Below, in pieces: positions 36,678 to 47,415 of a stretch of DNA of 64,000 bases; the first letter of the stretch is position 1; each line of letters begins with the position of its first letter. The notes under the pieces were generated by a model. The model worked only from the letters and a program-made list of their open reading frames with translations. It was not told the origin of the DNA and searched no databases. This stretch comes from Mermis nigrescens. Lineage: Eukaryota > Nematoda > Enoplea > Mermithida > Mermithidae. Where the stretch lies: contig JAVLUZ010000154.1 in NCBI GenBank assembly GCA_036768485.1, positions 26,463,637-26,527,636 on the forward strand, given 5' to 3'. A program made the translations under genes and the position numbers.

Positions 36678-36953
36678 CCAGACATGCTCGTGGGGATGTC
36701 GTGGTCTGGACCCCCTCTAAAACGAAAAATGGGGCATTTTCTCGGGAAAAGGCAAAATCAATGCAAATGACGGATGAAAGTTGCAAATTTTATTCTAAAG
36801 TGCTTTAAATTGACCCAGAAATTCTTTAATAACGTAGTTTTAGAGCTATTTTAGCGCTTTACCAGTTCTTGAGGTCATTTTGGTCCAAGTTCAATTCTTA
36901 AGCCCTCCAGACCGGCTGACCCTTCCCCAGATTGGCCAGGCTTATGCATCTAT
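36678..36953 (+). mobile_element. Family A hAT-like MITE with intact target duplication
   Basis: A 276-bp element from CCAGACATGCTCGTGGGG to GGCTTATGCATCTAT. It is flanked by perfect 8-bp duplications AGTCTGAC at 36670-36677 and 36954-36961. This copy defines the ends of family A. The inverted ends are imperfect (CAGACATGC versus ATAGATGC). The interior has aaagtgctttaaattgaccc and gtagttttagagctatttta. Confidence 0.87.
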
Positions 36954-37976
36954 AGTCTGACCCTCGATAATCCAGCTCACCCTCAAATCTATAGGACTCC
37001 AGAATTAACTTTTTGTGCTATTTTGGCGATTTTGCCTTATTGGACCTCCAGAATTTAGTCGCTGCGTCGCTTCCCTTCGATGCCATTTTCAAAATGTAAC
37101 AAAGTTTTACAACAAATTTGCGAACGCGATAAGAAAAATAATTTTTGCTATATGTCACAGACGCCATGATAACGAAATCACCGAGAAGAATCCAGAAATC
37201 AATAATCAATGAATTAGAATATGAATCTAACGACGGATGGCGACGACGAATTGAACTGGAAAAATACAGTAAATTCGGGCGCCTGTTCATTATTGCACGG
37301 ATAAAATGTACATGCATTAAAGTGAAAGAAACACGAATTTGTCCTTTCTGTTCGTCGGATTAGGATCAAAAAGGATTAGTCGGCGGCATCAGAGCGAGAA
37401 AAACACGTTGTCTCTTGTTTGTACCCCCCAGTCAGGGACTCTTTCTGCTCCCGAAGGCAACAATACAAAACCGTAATGTTCGTATTGCGGCGAGGTTTCG
37501 GTTTTTTCGCCCAATTAAGTGAAGAACTTTCGTTTAGTCGGATGGTCGAATAACAGGGCAACATCTGCCATTACGCATTTAGCCGTGCACGCTAATGACC
37601 CCAGGCTATGATATCGACGTTTAACACGCAGCAGATTGAAAATTATTCGTGGATGAATCCAAAACGAACCTACTGTAGCGTTTCGGGTGAGTTGAGCACA
37701 AACAGACCGCTCGCTGCGTTGATTAGGCACTTGTGAAATAACTGAATATTTTTCACGAGAGTTCTTGTTACCAAAGAACGTGCGTAACGATATTTGCTTA
37801 ATTTATGCGTGCATATTGAGAAAAAGTGTTTGGGAGAATCACAGAATAAGCAAATAAAGTCATCGCTGAAAGTCGAAAGTTGAAAGTTTATTGCAACTGC
37901 GAAAATAAGTCATCAGAAACATTTAAAGAGGAAAAAATGTACAGTCGCGGAAAATATAGAATACAGAATGAAGGAC

Positions 37977-38145
37977 CAGGCACGTATCTCTGGGGGAATG
38001 GTGGGTTCGGATCCCCAAAATTCAGAAAGATCGGAAAAATAGGACTTTTTAAACGTTATTTGGTGCTATTTTTGGCCTTTTTGGGCTTAGCCCCCCCAAA
38101 ATTGGTGTTGGTCCCCCCAAAATAGGACGGCCAGCTACGTGCCTG
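37977..38145 (+). mobile_element. Family E hAT-like MITE
   Basis: It runs from CAGGCACGTATCTCTGGGGG to GGCCAGCTACGTGCCTG. Flanks are TGAAGGAC (37969-37976) and TAAAGGAC (38146-38153), 7 of 8 matching. It is the same family as 10581 (reversed) and 57213. It inserted next to a non-LTR retrotransposon remnant. Confidence 0.87.
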
Positions 38146-38282
38146 TAAAGGACATTAAAGCAATAATACAAATACATCTCGTACCAAGAAGAAACATTGT
38201 TGTGCAAGGTCATAAAGGCAGTGCTCTTACTTATGACCAAGGTTTATTCTCCATGTTTAATTTTTAGATTTTCTAATTTTAG

Positions 38283-38626
38283 CTTAAGCACGTTACCACT
38301 GAAAGCGTTTACCACTGATTCAGGGAGCATATTCCAAGCATTTATTATTCTGTGACTGAAAAAATATTTCTTCAAGTTAGATTTTAGAGCAGTAACTTTT
38401 AATTTTAATGTGTAATGTTGTTATTTGATAAAGTGAAGAAGTCATTTACATTAACATCAACTGCTGAATGAAACAATTTGTATACCATAGTTACGTCGTA
38501 CAAAAACCTTCCATTTTCTAGTGATTCTAGAGTTAATACCTTAAGTCGATCTTGATAAGACATGGTGTTTGAATTACGGCACCCTAAGACACGTTTAGTA
38601 AAGTATCTTTGAACCTTTTCAATATT
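38283..38626 (-). pseudogene. Non-LTR retrotransposon ORF2 C-terminal remnant
   Basis: On the minus strand the conceptual product reads NIEKVQRYFTKRVLG, then SYQDRLKVLTLESLENGRFL, then MVYKLFHSAVDVNVNDFFTL. After a frameshift near 38413 it continues LKSNLKKYFFSHRIINAWN and MLPESVVNAFS. This succession is the usual C-terminus after the reverse transcriptase of Jockey/CR1/L2-group elements. The fragment is 5'-truncated, as is normal for such insertions. It has at least one frameshift, so it is not functional. The 3' tail would lie at about 38155-38283. Confidence 0.82.
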
Positions 38627-38774
38627 ACTGGTTTAAAAGATCTACAAAAGATGGCTGTCAATTATAATGCCAGTCGGGGTGCGATTCGTAGATCTTCTGC
38701 TTAAACAACATGTGTGTATGTGTGTTCTAAGACAAAATTAGAAATTTTTGAACTGCATGTTCCTTAGCCTCTTC

Positions 38775-39025
38775 CAAACATGGGCGTGGGGGTTTAGGGG
38801 GTATGCACCCCCAGAAGTTGAAATACCCTCCAGAAATCAAAATACCCCCCCAGAAATTTTTTTTTCATTTTTTAGCAATTTTTTGATGCCATTGGATAGT
38901 GCTTGATGAGAATCGTCGAAAAATGGTGTTTTTTTCGCCATACGACCACTTTTAAGACCATTTTTCTGACCTTTGAAAATTTTTTCACCCCCCCCTCCCC
39001 AGAATTTCGGTGCTGCCCACCTATG
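38775..39025 (+). mobile_element. Family B hAT-like MITE
   Basis: It runs from CAAACATGGGCGTGGGGG to CTGCCCACCTATG. It is flanked by perfect 8-bp duplications GCCTCTTC at 38767-38774 and 39026-39033. Confidence 0.9.
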
Positions 39026-39033
39026 GCCTCTTC

Positions 39034-40800
39034 ACATTCTCAGAATGAAGTTTGTTGAACTGTACCCTGCATCTAAGTCTTTAAATATGAATACATTAAA
39101 ATACCGTAGAAATGTACAAAAAAGCTCAAACGATTCTGAAAATCATTCATAGAAACATAGAAGACAATGTCTAAAGCTACTTCATGATATTTCTGGGCGG
39201 AATACCGATAGTCTGAAAAGCCACTAAAATTTCATAATGCAGTAGGTGCTGCAAAAAGTTAAATCTCATCTCCTCATGAACGGCCAAATAAACAGTCATA
39301 GCGTTTTAATAAAATTAGGGACGGCGACATAAAACAAGATTTTAACGAATCAATCGTACATTTTTGTATGGATCAAAATTTCTACGTTTCTTTTAATTCG
39401 AAGTATTGATCGTTTCGCTGCTCAGAATCTGTTATTTTTATGCGAAATATGGTCATATCGATTTCGAAATTTACTTGCTTATATCGCGCTCACATGCCGC
39501 TTTACTTTCCGTTCTTACGCGACGGAGCAGTCAATTCGAAACTTTTTTTGAACACTCACTCAAGTAAGAGGCGCTGGAGAAAAAATTTACGACCAGTCAA
39601 TGTCCACAGGGTCAATATTTGAACTAGATAAAGCAAGCGACGAATCCACAATTATTCTCAATATAAGCAAAAGCACATACATATAGTGTGCAACTGTCGG
39701 AAAAAATGAATTTGAACAACAGCTTATCGCGCGCCGCTTCCTCGGCTTTTCACAGTATACCTGCTCAAAACATTCCGTTGCAGTAGACACAGACACATCA
39801 TGTAGTAGTAAAACCAGCTCAGCTTATACAACTAGCTAGCATAAAATATAAGCTAGTGCAAAAGTTTCTAGATTTCTCCCCACAAACACGTTCTTACGAC
39901 TAAGCACATTAAGTAGGCAATCGCGTTTGATGAATGTAAGCTAGTTATATGCCCTTCTTACCTATATATCTGATCGGATTAAGCTTTTAAAACATAGGCA
40001 GTCGAAATATCGGATCAAATTCGCGATCCTGCTTAGCTGCTGGATGATCCCTAATCGCGATGATTCGTTAAGTCTGATCCGAATACCAATATAAATCAAG
40101 CTTAGCATGAGGTTTGTTCTTGTGGGCGGAGTCAATCTGTCACGTATATAATACAGTATGCATAAATGTGTACCTGTCGAAACCAACCAATCAAAATCGA
40201 GGTCAGAGTGAACAAATACTGCCAACACTAGAGCACTTTTTCGCTCAATTTCGACGTCAAAACGCCAGCATTTAGTTCAGCAGGTGTCCGGTTTTGTCGC
40301 TCTTCACCAGTTTTTTTCGACACTATTTCGACTTACGCTCCAAAACCTACAGTAAGCCGACTCAACTATACGTTTTATCAACGATCGACGCCTAGTTACC
40401 TTATTTGTTCTAGTTTTAGCGTCCTCTCTATTTTCTGCGCACATACACATAGCGGGCGTAAAACCTAAAATATATAGGTTCTTATCGTTTTATTATTTCT
40501 ACAGGACAACCGACCATCTGACACGTAAGTTTTATATAATTTATGCTCTCCGATCCCTAATGAACGTTCTATTAACTTAACAGGCGTAAAAAATGAGTTT
40601 ATCATTTAGGTACTTATCCAATTGCGCACTCATCGTAATTTATTTACTATTTTTATGTATAATTCAAATGTGTTTCGGGATGCGTGAGTAATAAATCGCA
40701 CGAATTTTTGTCAGGGCTGATTTTGATTTATGATAGTCATGTATGTAAATAATAGGAAGTCAAAAAGTGGATTCAATTTTTTCCATCTTGCCTTACAGTA
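39034..40800. other. Upstream region of the first Otx gene
   Basis: No coding exon or repeat family is evident. It is mostly unique-looking sequence. A potential 20-base non-coding microexon (40505-40524) is bracketed by TTTCTACAG and GTAAGT. A clear acceptor (CTTGCCTTACAG, ending 40799) lies 14 bases before the Otx start codon. A spliced 5' untranslated leader is therefore likely. Confidence 0.4.
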
Positions 40801-40813
40801 AATTTTGACGACG

Positions 40814-43800
40814 ATGTCATATAATCCGACTTCGAACATGGCTGCCGCCGCTTACTTCAAGGCTGCCAATCCGTACAATAATCCGTTTCACGCCGCGGCT
40901 AATGGACTGTTCCAGTCTGGACTCGGATATGCGGCTGGTAAATTCTATTCTTTAAACTCTTCGATTGTACAGTAAAGGATCTGAGATTTTTGAACTGAGG
41001 GCGGAACCCTAATTTTCCTAACAGTGCCAAAAATTGTCAAAAAAAACCGCCCATTATGCTTGAATTAGCGGTTTTTTGCTATCTTTTGATAGACTAAATC
41101 ATTTAATTTTCAGAAAAAAGTTTGAAATTTTCGAAAGTTTTCTAAACGCGCAAAATTGGTGCGAAAATCGGCACAAAACCACGAAAAATATTCCAAAAAA
41201 TCATTGTAAGCGATAAAAAATCCTTGATCTGTGCATAAATTACACTTCTGACGTAAAAATAAGGTTTTTAGAGTGCCAATAAAGTCAATATGTCATTAAT
41301 TAGTACTACCCCTAAAAAATTTTGAAAAATAATGTCGAAAAATTGTTGAAATCATCAAAAAAAGATTATTTTCATTGCGCCCAACTATTTTTTTACAAAG
41401 GGGCAGTCTCTCCCCACCACACCTGGGCGTGGGGGTTTGGGGTATGCACCCCCAAGAAACCCCCCAGAAATCAAAATACCCCCAGAATTCAATTTTTGAA
41501 ATTTTTACGCTTTTTTCGCAATTTTTTGATGCCAATGGATAGTGCTCGATGAGAAACGTCGAAAAATGGTGTTTTTTCGCCATACCACCATTTTAAGGCC
41601 ATTTTTTGACCTTCAAAAAATCTTGCAACCCCCAGAATTTTCTTGCTGCCCACGTATGCTCCCCACCCCTCCACCCCCTCTAAATCTACCCTTGCAGTCA
41701 AATATGTGCGATTGACGTAAAACTTATTGTTTTATTTAAGGATCATTCAAAATTTTTAATGAATTTGCTGAAAACAAAATTGACAAAAACGAATGCTATC
41801 CCGTAAAATTTTTTGATTTTTTTACAGCACAGATTTTTTACAGCGAACGGTTTGAAATACTCTTCGATTTTTACAGCGAACGGTTTGAAATTGCACAGCA
41901 ATAGTGCTAAACTCTGAATTTGGGGGTACGAGGGAAACTTTGAGGCCTCAGCAACAACTTGAAGAAAGGCACACATGATCTTTTAACATTTTATAGTTCA
42001 GTGTGCCAAAATCTATTCTGGCAGCATTTACGCTAAAAAATTTTTAGGGAAACTCTATAGAAACATACGTTTACTCGTCCAAAGTTTTGTGGGGGTTTCG
42101 CCCCATACGTGCCTGTATTTTGCAAATACTTGAAAAATAGTGCATTTCTGCATATGTGTATATCATTCAAAAGCTGCACTGTGAAGTGATTCAATCAGGT
42201 TTAGGTTCATTTGATAGTTTCAGGCTTTGGAATGTTTTAAATATCCAAAATACTAAAAGAACATGTCTGAAAATTATGTAACGGTCGAATTCTTTATGCT
42301 TTTTGCCTGATTTTGCAAAAATCACTAAAAATAAAGTATAATCAGAAAATAATTTACAAAAAAACATAATTTTATAATACCCCATGTTTTTCGTTTCAGG
42401 TGCTTTGCAAAGAAAGCAACGTAGGGAGAGGACGACCTTCAATAGGGATCAACTAGCCCAGCTGGAAGCCTTATTTGCAACGACGCATTATCCAGACGTT
42501 TTTGTGCGAGAGGATATGGCAGCTAGGATCGGTTTACCAGAACCCCGTATTCAGGTACGTGTTTATGGTACTAAATTATTATAAAATATTTATAAAATTA
42601 TAAAAATATGTAATTACTATATATTTTTTATGCGCCGTAAAGAATGTTAAAGAGATAATTTGTGAAGCAATTCAACGAAGGTAATGCGGTCGTGATTTCC
42701 ACTCGAAAAACTTTAATGAGCTAAATCGCACCGTAATATTCATTAAATTTTTGATCAATCATTTATAAAAAGTCAATAGAACATAATAAAATTTCGGACT
42801 ACTATCGAATTTCAGCGTCATGGTGATTTGAAAGACTCGTGTCTGAGCTTCAAATTATGCTTTTGTGGTTTGATGTTCATTCGTTTGTTTATTAGTGATC
42901 GGTGCGCCGCCCCTTAAATAGAATGCCAAATCTAAATTCTAAAAAATTAAAATTCCAGTCAGAAAGCTATACTTTGAAAGAATACGAGTATTTCATTGAA
43001 AAATTAAGTCACGCATCGTTTATAGGAAAGTATTATTGCGATCCGTTGGAAGATTTTTTACTATTTTTTAAATATTTTTGATATCATATGTTCACTTCAC
43101 TTTACTTTCTTCTTCTGTTCTAAAGTCTTAATAACTCTCAATTCTTAATCATTCTTAATTTTTTTCTCAATTTGAAGTTCTTGATTCTTAATTTTCTCAA
43201 TTGCGTGCGATAAGCGTTAAAAGGCTAACTTTTATTCCTTCTGTGCGAGAGCTATTTGTTTGGCAAAATTAAATTACTTCTCTATTCACTCCTAACTTTA
43301 TCAAAATCACGAAAAAAATTAATTTGTTCATTTTTCAGGTCTGGTTCAAAAATCGCCGGGCCAAAACCAGGCAACAGAAAGCCGCTAACCAAATGATGCA
43401 GGCGCAAAAGAAGGAGAATCTGTCGAATGGCGACCTTAAGAAATCGACGCAGAATGCTAAAAATTTGCATACCATAAGAACACCGGATCAAAATGATAAT
43501 AAGTCTCCGGAGAACAATCAAACTACGATAATCGATTCCGCCCTAAATTCTCCCCAAAAGCAGAATCGATCGTTCGACGCTATTTTGTCCCCGTTAACCT
43601 CCAGTTCTCATTGCAGTGCCATTAAGCCCGAAAATGTGCCTGTTTCTTACAATAATCTGTCTAATGCAACAAGCATGCAGCCCAATTTCAAAAGTTGCCC
43701 ATCGACCAATTTCGTGTGGAATCCGCAAGATGCAACTTATCCATACAGGTAAAAATTCTGACAAAGAATTCGTAAAAATTCTTTTGAATTTTTCTTGAAA

Positions 43801-44956
43801 CTTTTCATTATAATTCTGATAATCGATATAAACAGTATTCGCCTTTTGCTTAAATTTTTCTCAATTATACTCGTATATACGCGAATCTTTGAAAGCTATT
43901 CATTAAACATCATTATTGTGTGATAAACTGTGCGTTTTTACTTTGTGTTTTGTCCCGTGTCTTTTAATTTCACGTAGTTGCCAGTGAAAGCTCGTTTGCT
44001 CTAAAATGAACAGGATTGAGACGTTTCGAAAAGAATCAAAACGTCAAAGGCCTAAATTTGATTTTATTTTTAAATATTCGAAAAATGTAAGTTAATCTCA
44101 CTTAACCTGAGTAGTGTCTTGACTTCAATCTTCCCATCTAGGGAATCAGGTTTATGCTCTGAATCTTATCAATTTCTTAAAAATCAAAATGTATCCATTT
44201 TGTTGCCTGCTTTAGGTGTTGCACGATGCAAATTTTGCCATTTGCTAATATGTGTGCATCGTAAAAGTTAACGATAAATCGTGCTGCTATAGCTGGAAGT
44301 GGGTTAAAGTTAAATATCAATTAAAATAGCACTTAAAGTTGATTGAAGTTAATTACATTAAAATTAAAGTTAACGATAAATTAGTAGCGGATTTTAAGAA
44401 AGCAATCTAAAAATCCATGACCGGTAATCTCAGGAAGCCTGGATTTGAGTCCCGATTGGCCATTTTTCGCTTTTCGGGCGGAATGACTATTTTACACCTT
44501 TTTCCTTACTAAAAACAGTTCAAATGAGAGCATCGGCTAAATAATCAAATGTTAAAGACAATTGAAATAAATTAAAATTGAAAGATAAGTATCGAATTGA
44601 ATAACGCTTTATCTTTGCCTGATTTAAGGTCAGCCAGTGCTTATCCCACCGGCTCCGTAAGCCAAAATTTCTACTTGCCTAGCGCTTATCCCGGCTACCA
44701 CGCCATGACCTCGCCGCCCAATTACTACAGGGCCACCGCAGCGGCAGATTTTATGCAACAGTATCAGCAACATTCGGGCAGTCATCAGTATCAAAATTTG
44801 AGTCAGCTGTACATGAGTCAAGTGCAAGCGAGTCACGGAGCTCATTATCAGCCGGCCGCTGCTGTTACTTACGGATTTTTCGGCTCGGCTCCCGCTAACC
44901 AGAGTGCCAAAGTGACGCCGGATCTCGAAAATTATTTATCGTTTTGTTGTAAATGA
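40814..44956 (+). CDS. Otx: Otx/orthodenticle-type K50 homeobox gene, divergent copy
   Basis: Exons are 40814-40937, 42400-42554, 43339-43748 and 44629-44956, phases 1, 0 and 2, giving 338 residues. Otx proteins are nuclear regulators of anterior head, brain and photoreceptor development that bind TAATCC. The homeodomain is residues 48-107, starting [20 protein letters not shown] and ending [14 protein letters not shown], with Lys at position 50. The [10 protein letters not shown] entry is diagnostic of Otx. Unusual changes are THYPDVF for [17 protein letters not shown] for [10 protein letters not shown], and T for C in RRAKCRQQ. An intron lies between homeodomain residues 46 and 47, a common PRD-class position. 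The tail is Tyr/Ser/Gln/Ala-rich ([16 protein letters not shown]) and lacks a clear Otx tail motif. The last acceptor is an unusual TTTAAG. Intron 1 holds family D and B elements. Confidence 0.93.
41030..41409 (+). mobile_element. Family D element in Otx copy 1, intron 1
   Basis: It matches 36240-36640 through phrases such as gcgaaaatcggcacaaaacc, cacttctgacgtaaaaat and gtttttagagtgcc. A family B element follows immediately, inserted at or beside its right end. Confidence 0.6.
41418..41658 (+). mobile_element. Family B hAT-like MITE in Otx copy 1, intron 1
   Basis: It runs from CACACCTGGGCGTGGGGG to CTGCCCACGTATG. It is flanked by perfect 8-bp duplications CTCCCCAC at 41410-41417 and 41659-41666. 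Confidence 0.9.
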
Positions 44957-47415
44957 ATCGTTCGATAGTTTGATTTTTGAAGTTTAACTATTATTTCGAA
45001 CGGGTGATCTTGATCGCTAAGCTTTTGAAAAGACAGGAAAAATGAGCAAATAGGCCTTTATTACTTTCGTTATTTCGCTATGGTCTATGTACAAATAATA
45101 TAGCGTCGGAACGTGAATTTTTATTTAAAAAACGTAATCTATTTTGCGAGTATTTTTGGAATTTTCTATATTTTGGTGAAGCTGTGATGGGAAAAAATTA
45201 AAAACCTTTCTAAGAAATCGAAGGAAAAGCAAAAATTGGAGAGAAAACTCCCATGTTGCTATTTTCACGCTCCCACCTTTACTAGCGCTTGATCTGCAAT
45301 AGAATTTGTCAAGCGATGCCATATCTTCGTGCGTAATTAGTAATCGATAAGTAATTGATGCATATGCTTCACTTTCAATTATTTTATAGCCAACGACGAA
45401 TTTTTTGTTCATTTGTTTATGTATATAATAGATATTAGATGCGCGTACGCAAGCTGAATAAGTCGAGCCATTATGCCGTAAACAGGGTAATATTGTACAA
45501 ATCGGTTTTTTAATCTACATGAGGTGCCTATATTGTGTATATAAAGTAAAAAATGTTCTAAATTTCGACTTGAACAGCAAAAAACTTCCGAAGCTTGTTG
45601 TTTAAAACGTTGAGTCAAAATATCAAGTCAGAATTTGAGTAGAAAACGTTATCAGAACGATTAGCAATTAAATACAGTTACAAGGAGGGGAGAGAAGACA
45701 AAAGATTTTTTAATTTTGCATTCAAAATTTAATAGAAAAACGCGGTAAAAATTAAAAAGTTACCTTTCAATTAAAATCTCTTAGTAATTCTATTTGAAAA
45801 TAAAACGGATGAACAATTATAGCAAATCAGTTTACCATAGCCACAAGTAATTCGTGTACTGTGTTTTTATCTAAAACCATTGTTATGTATTAGAAGGGTA
45901 GAAGAAATGCGATAGCAACAACTAGCAAGGATAGCATAAATTTATGAGCAGTATCAATGATTTTACCCAAATGCAAGGAAATCAAGGAAAATTGATGTGT
46001 TGTCTTTAGAATGCTTTTTGAACATTTCTGTCAGCCGCCTTTTTTAAAAATGTATTTTTATCTCTTTCAGCCATGGCTTTTGTAGTTTATTCAAACAAGT
46101 ATAAGTACATAGTAGATTGTATTTGACAGCCCCAACTTATTTCAATCAGAAAAATTATAGTTCTGAAAGAATAATCGATAAAATTAGTAAGGAATAGGTA
46201 ATATTTACGCCATTTCGCCCAATCAGACTCTCCAAAATTTATGTTACTTCAGCTTTGATCCACTTATAAACACATTCTATTTTTTGTTGTAGGACTTAAT
46301 TTCAAGAAAAATTCAGCATCTTTGCCCATGTAAGTCCAGTTATGTAATTTTAATCACGTTTAAAGTTATAATTTATTAGTCCTACGTAATTTGAATGTTA
46401 CGAGAATAGTAAAGCATGAAAATACGCGCAGTATATGTAATTAGTGTTTGACGAAATATAAAAAGCAATTAACGGCAAGATACCTTATTTGTACTCAATA
46501 TACATAGACATTTATACACTTTTTGCAATTAAAACTTATGCAGAAGGGTCGACGCGAAACGAATGCGCGGCTTCTTACATAAGCTAAAACCACTGTACCT
46601 AATAAAGCTGTCGAAATTAGCATGAGCGAAGAATAAGAATATTAACTCAACAGAAACTTAGAGCTGATATAAATCATGTTGAAATGTTAACAATCTTGCT
46701 CTTTCTCTTGATTGCATAATCAGAGTACTTTGCAATTCAGGAAGAACCATGCTCAAAATTATTCTAATATCTCCAAAAGCTCTTAAATAAAAACGTTTGC
46801 GGAAAAGTTAACGATTTTATTGTATTTTATTCCTATGAACATTCTTGTATAAGAACAACGAATTATTATCACCATTTTGGCTGATTCCGTGCAATTTAGC
46901 GCAATTACGGGTGTCAAGAAAAATATCTATGAAGCATGCTTAACTTTAAATTTAAAAAATTAGTATTCAACATTCGTGCGTAATTGATTAACACAGAACT
47001 CTGCGAAGCAGATAACAATTGGAAATCAATTAGTGCGATAAATCAAACAGGTCATAAAAATTCAAGGAAAGAACTCACACGAAGAAATGAGTAAAAAATA
47101 AAGGGCCTATTCCAAGTTCACGCGTGCCGTTTTTTAACACCAGTCGCATTGGATGAAAATGCTACTTTGCTCTGTGAGTTTACTTGACGACTTTAGGCTA
47201 GACCTAGCGTTAAAAAAATGAGTCTGGCACCAAAATTTTGGTCAATCAAGAATTCTCGAGCAAAGGATGCGTATTGCTTTCGACGGAAAGAAAATTTAAA
47301 ATCCGGAATGGTCTAAATTAATGAAAAAACGTTCGGGTGAAATCGCAGAAGAAAAGATCCAAAATAAATTAAAAAGCGTAGAAATGGAATCGAGCCTAAA
47401 TCGCGTGCGTCATCG
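44957..47415. other. Intergenic space between the convergent Otx genes
   Basis: About 2.5 kb of AT-rich sequence holds the 3' untranslated regions of both genes. No canonical AATAAA lies close to the first stop; one occurs at about 46600. For the minus-strand gene, complements of AATAAA occur near 46812 and 46822 (ttttattgtattttatt). No repeat family of this window is found here. Confidence 0.45.

Noticed and set aside
44405..44465. tRNA-like 3' half (GGATTTGAGTCCCG) near ccatgaccggtaatctcagg
   Set aside because: No A box, anticodon arm or matching acceptor stem is found, and the B box is off consensus.
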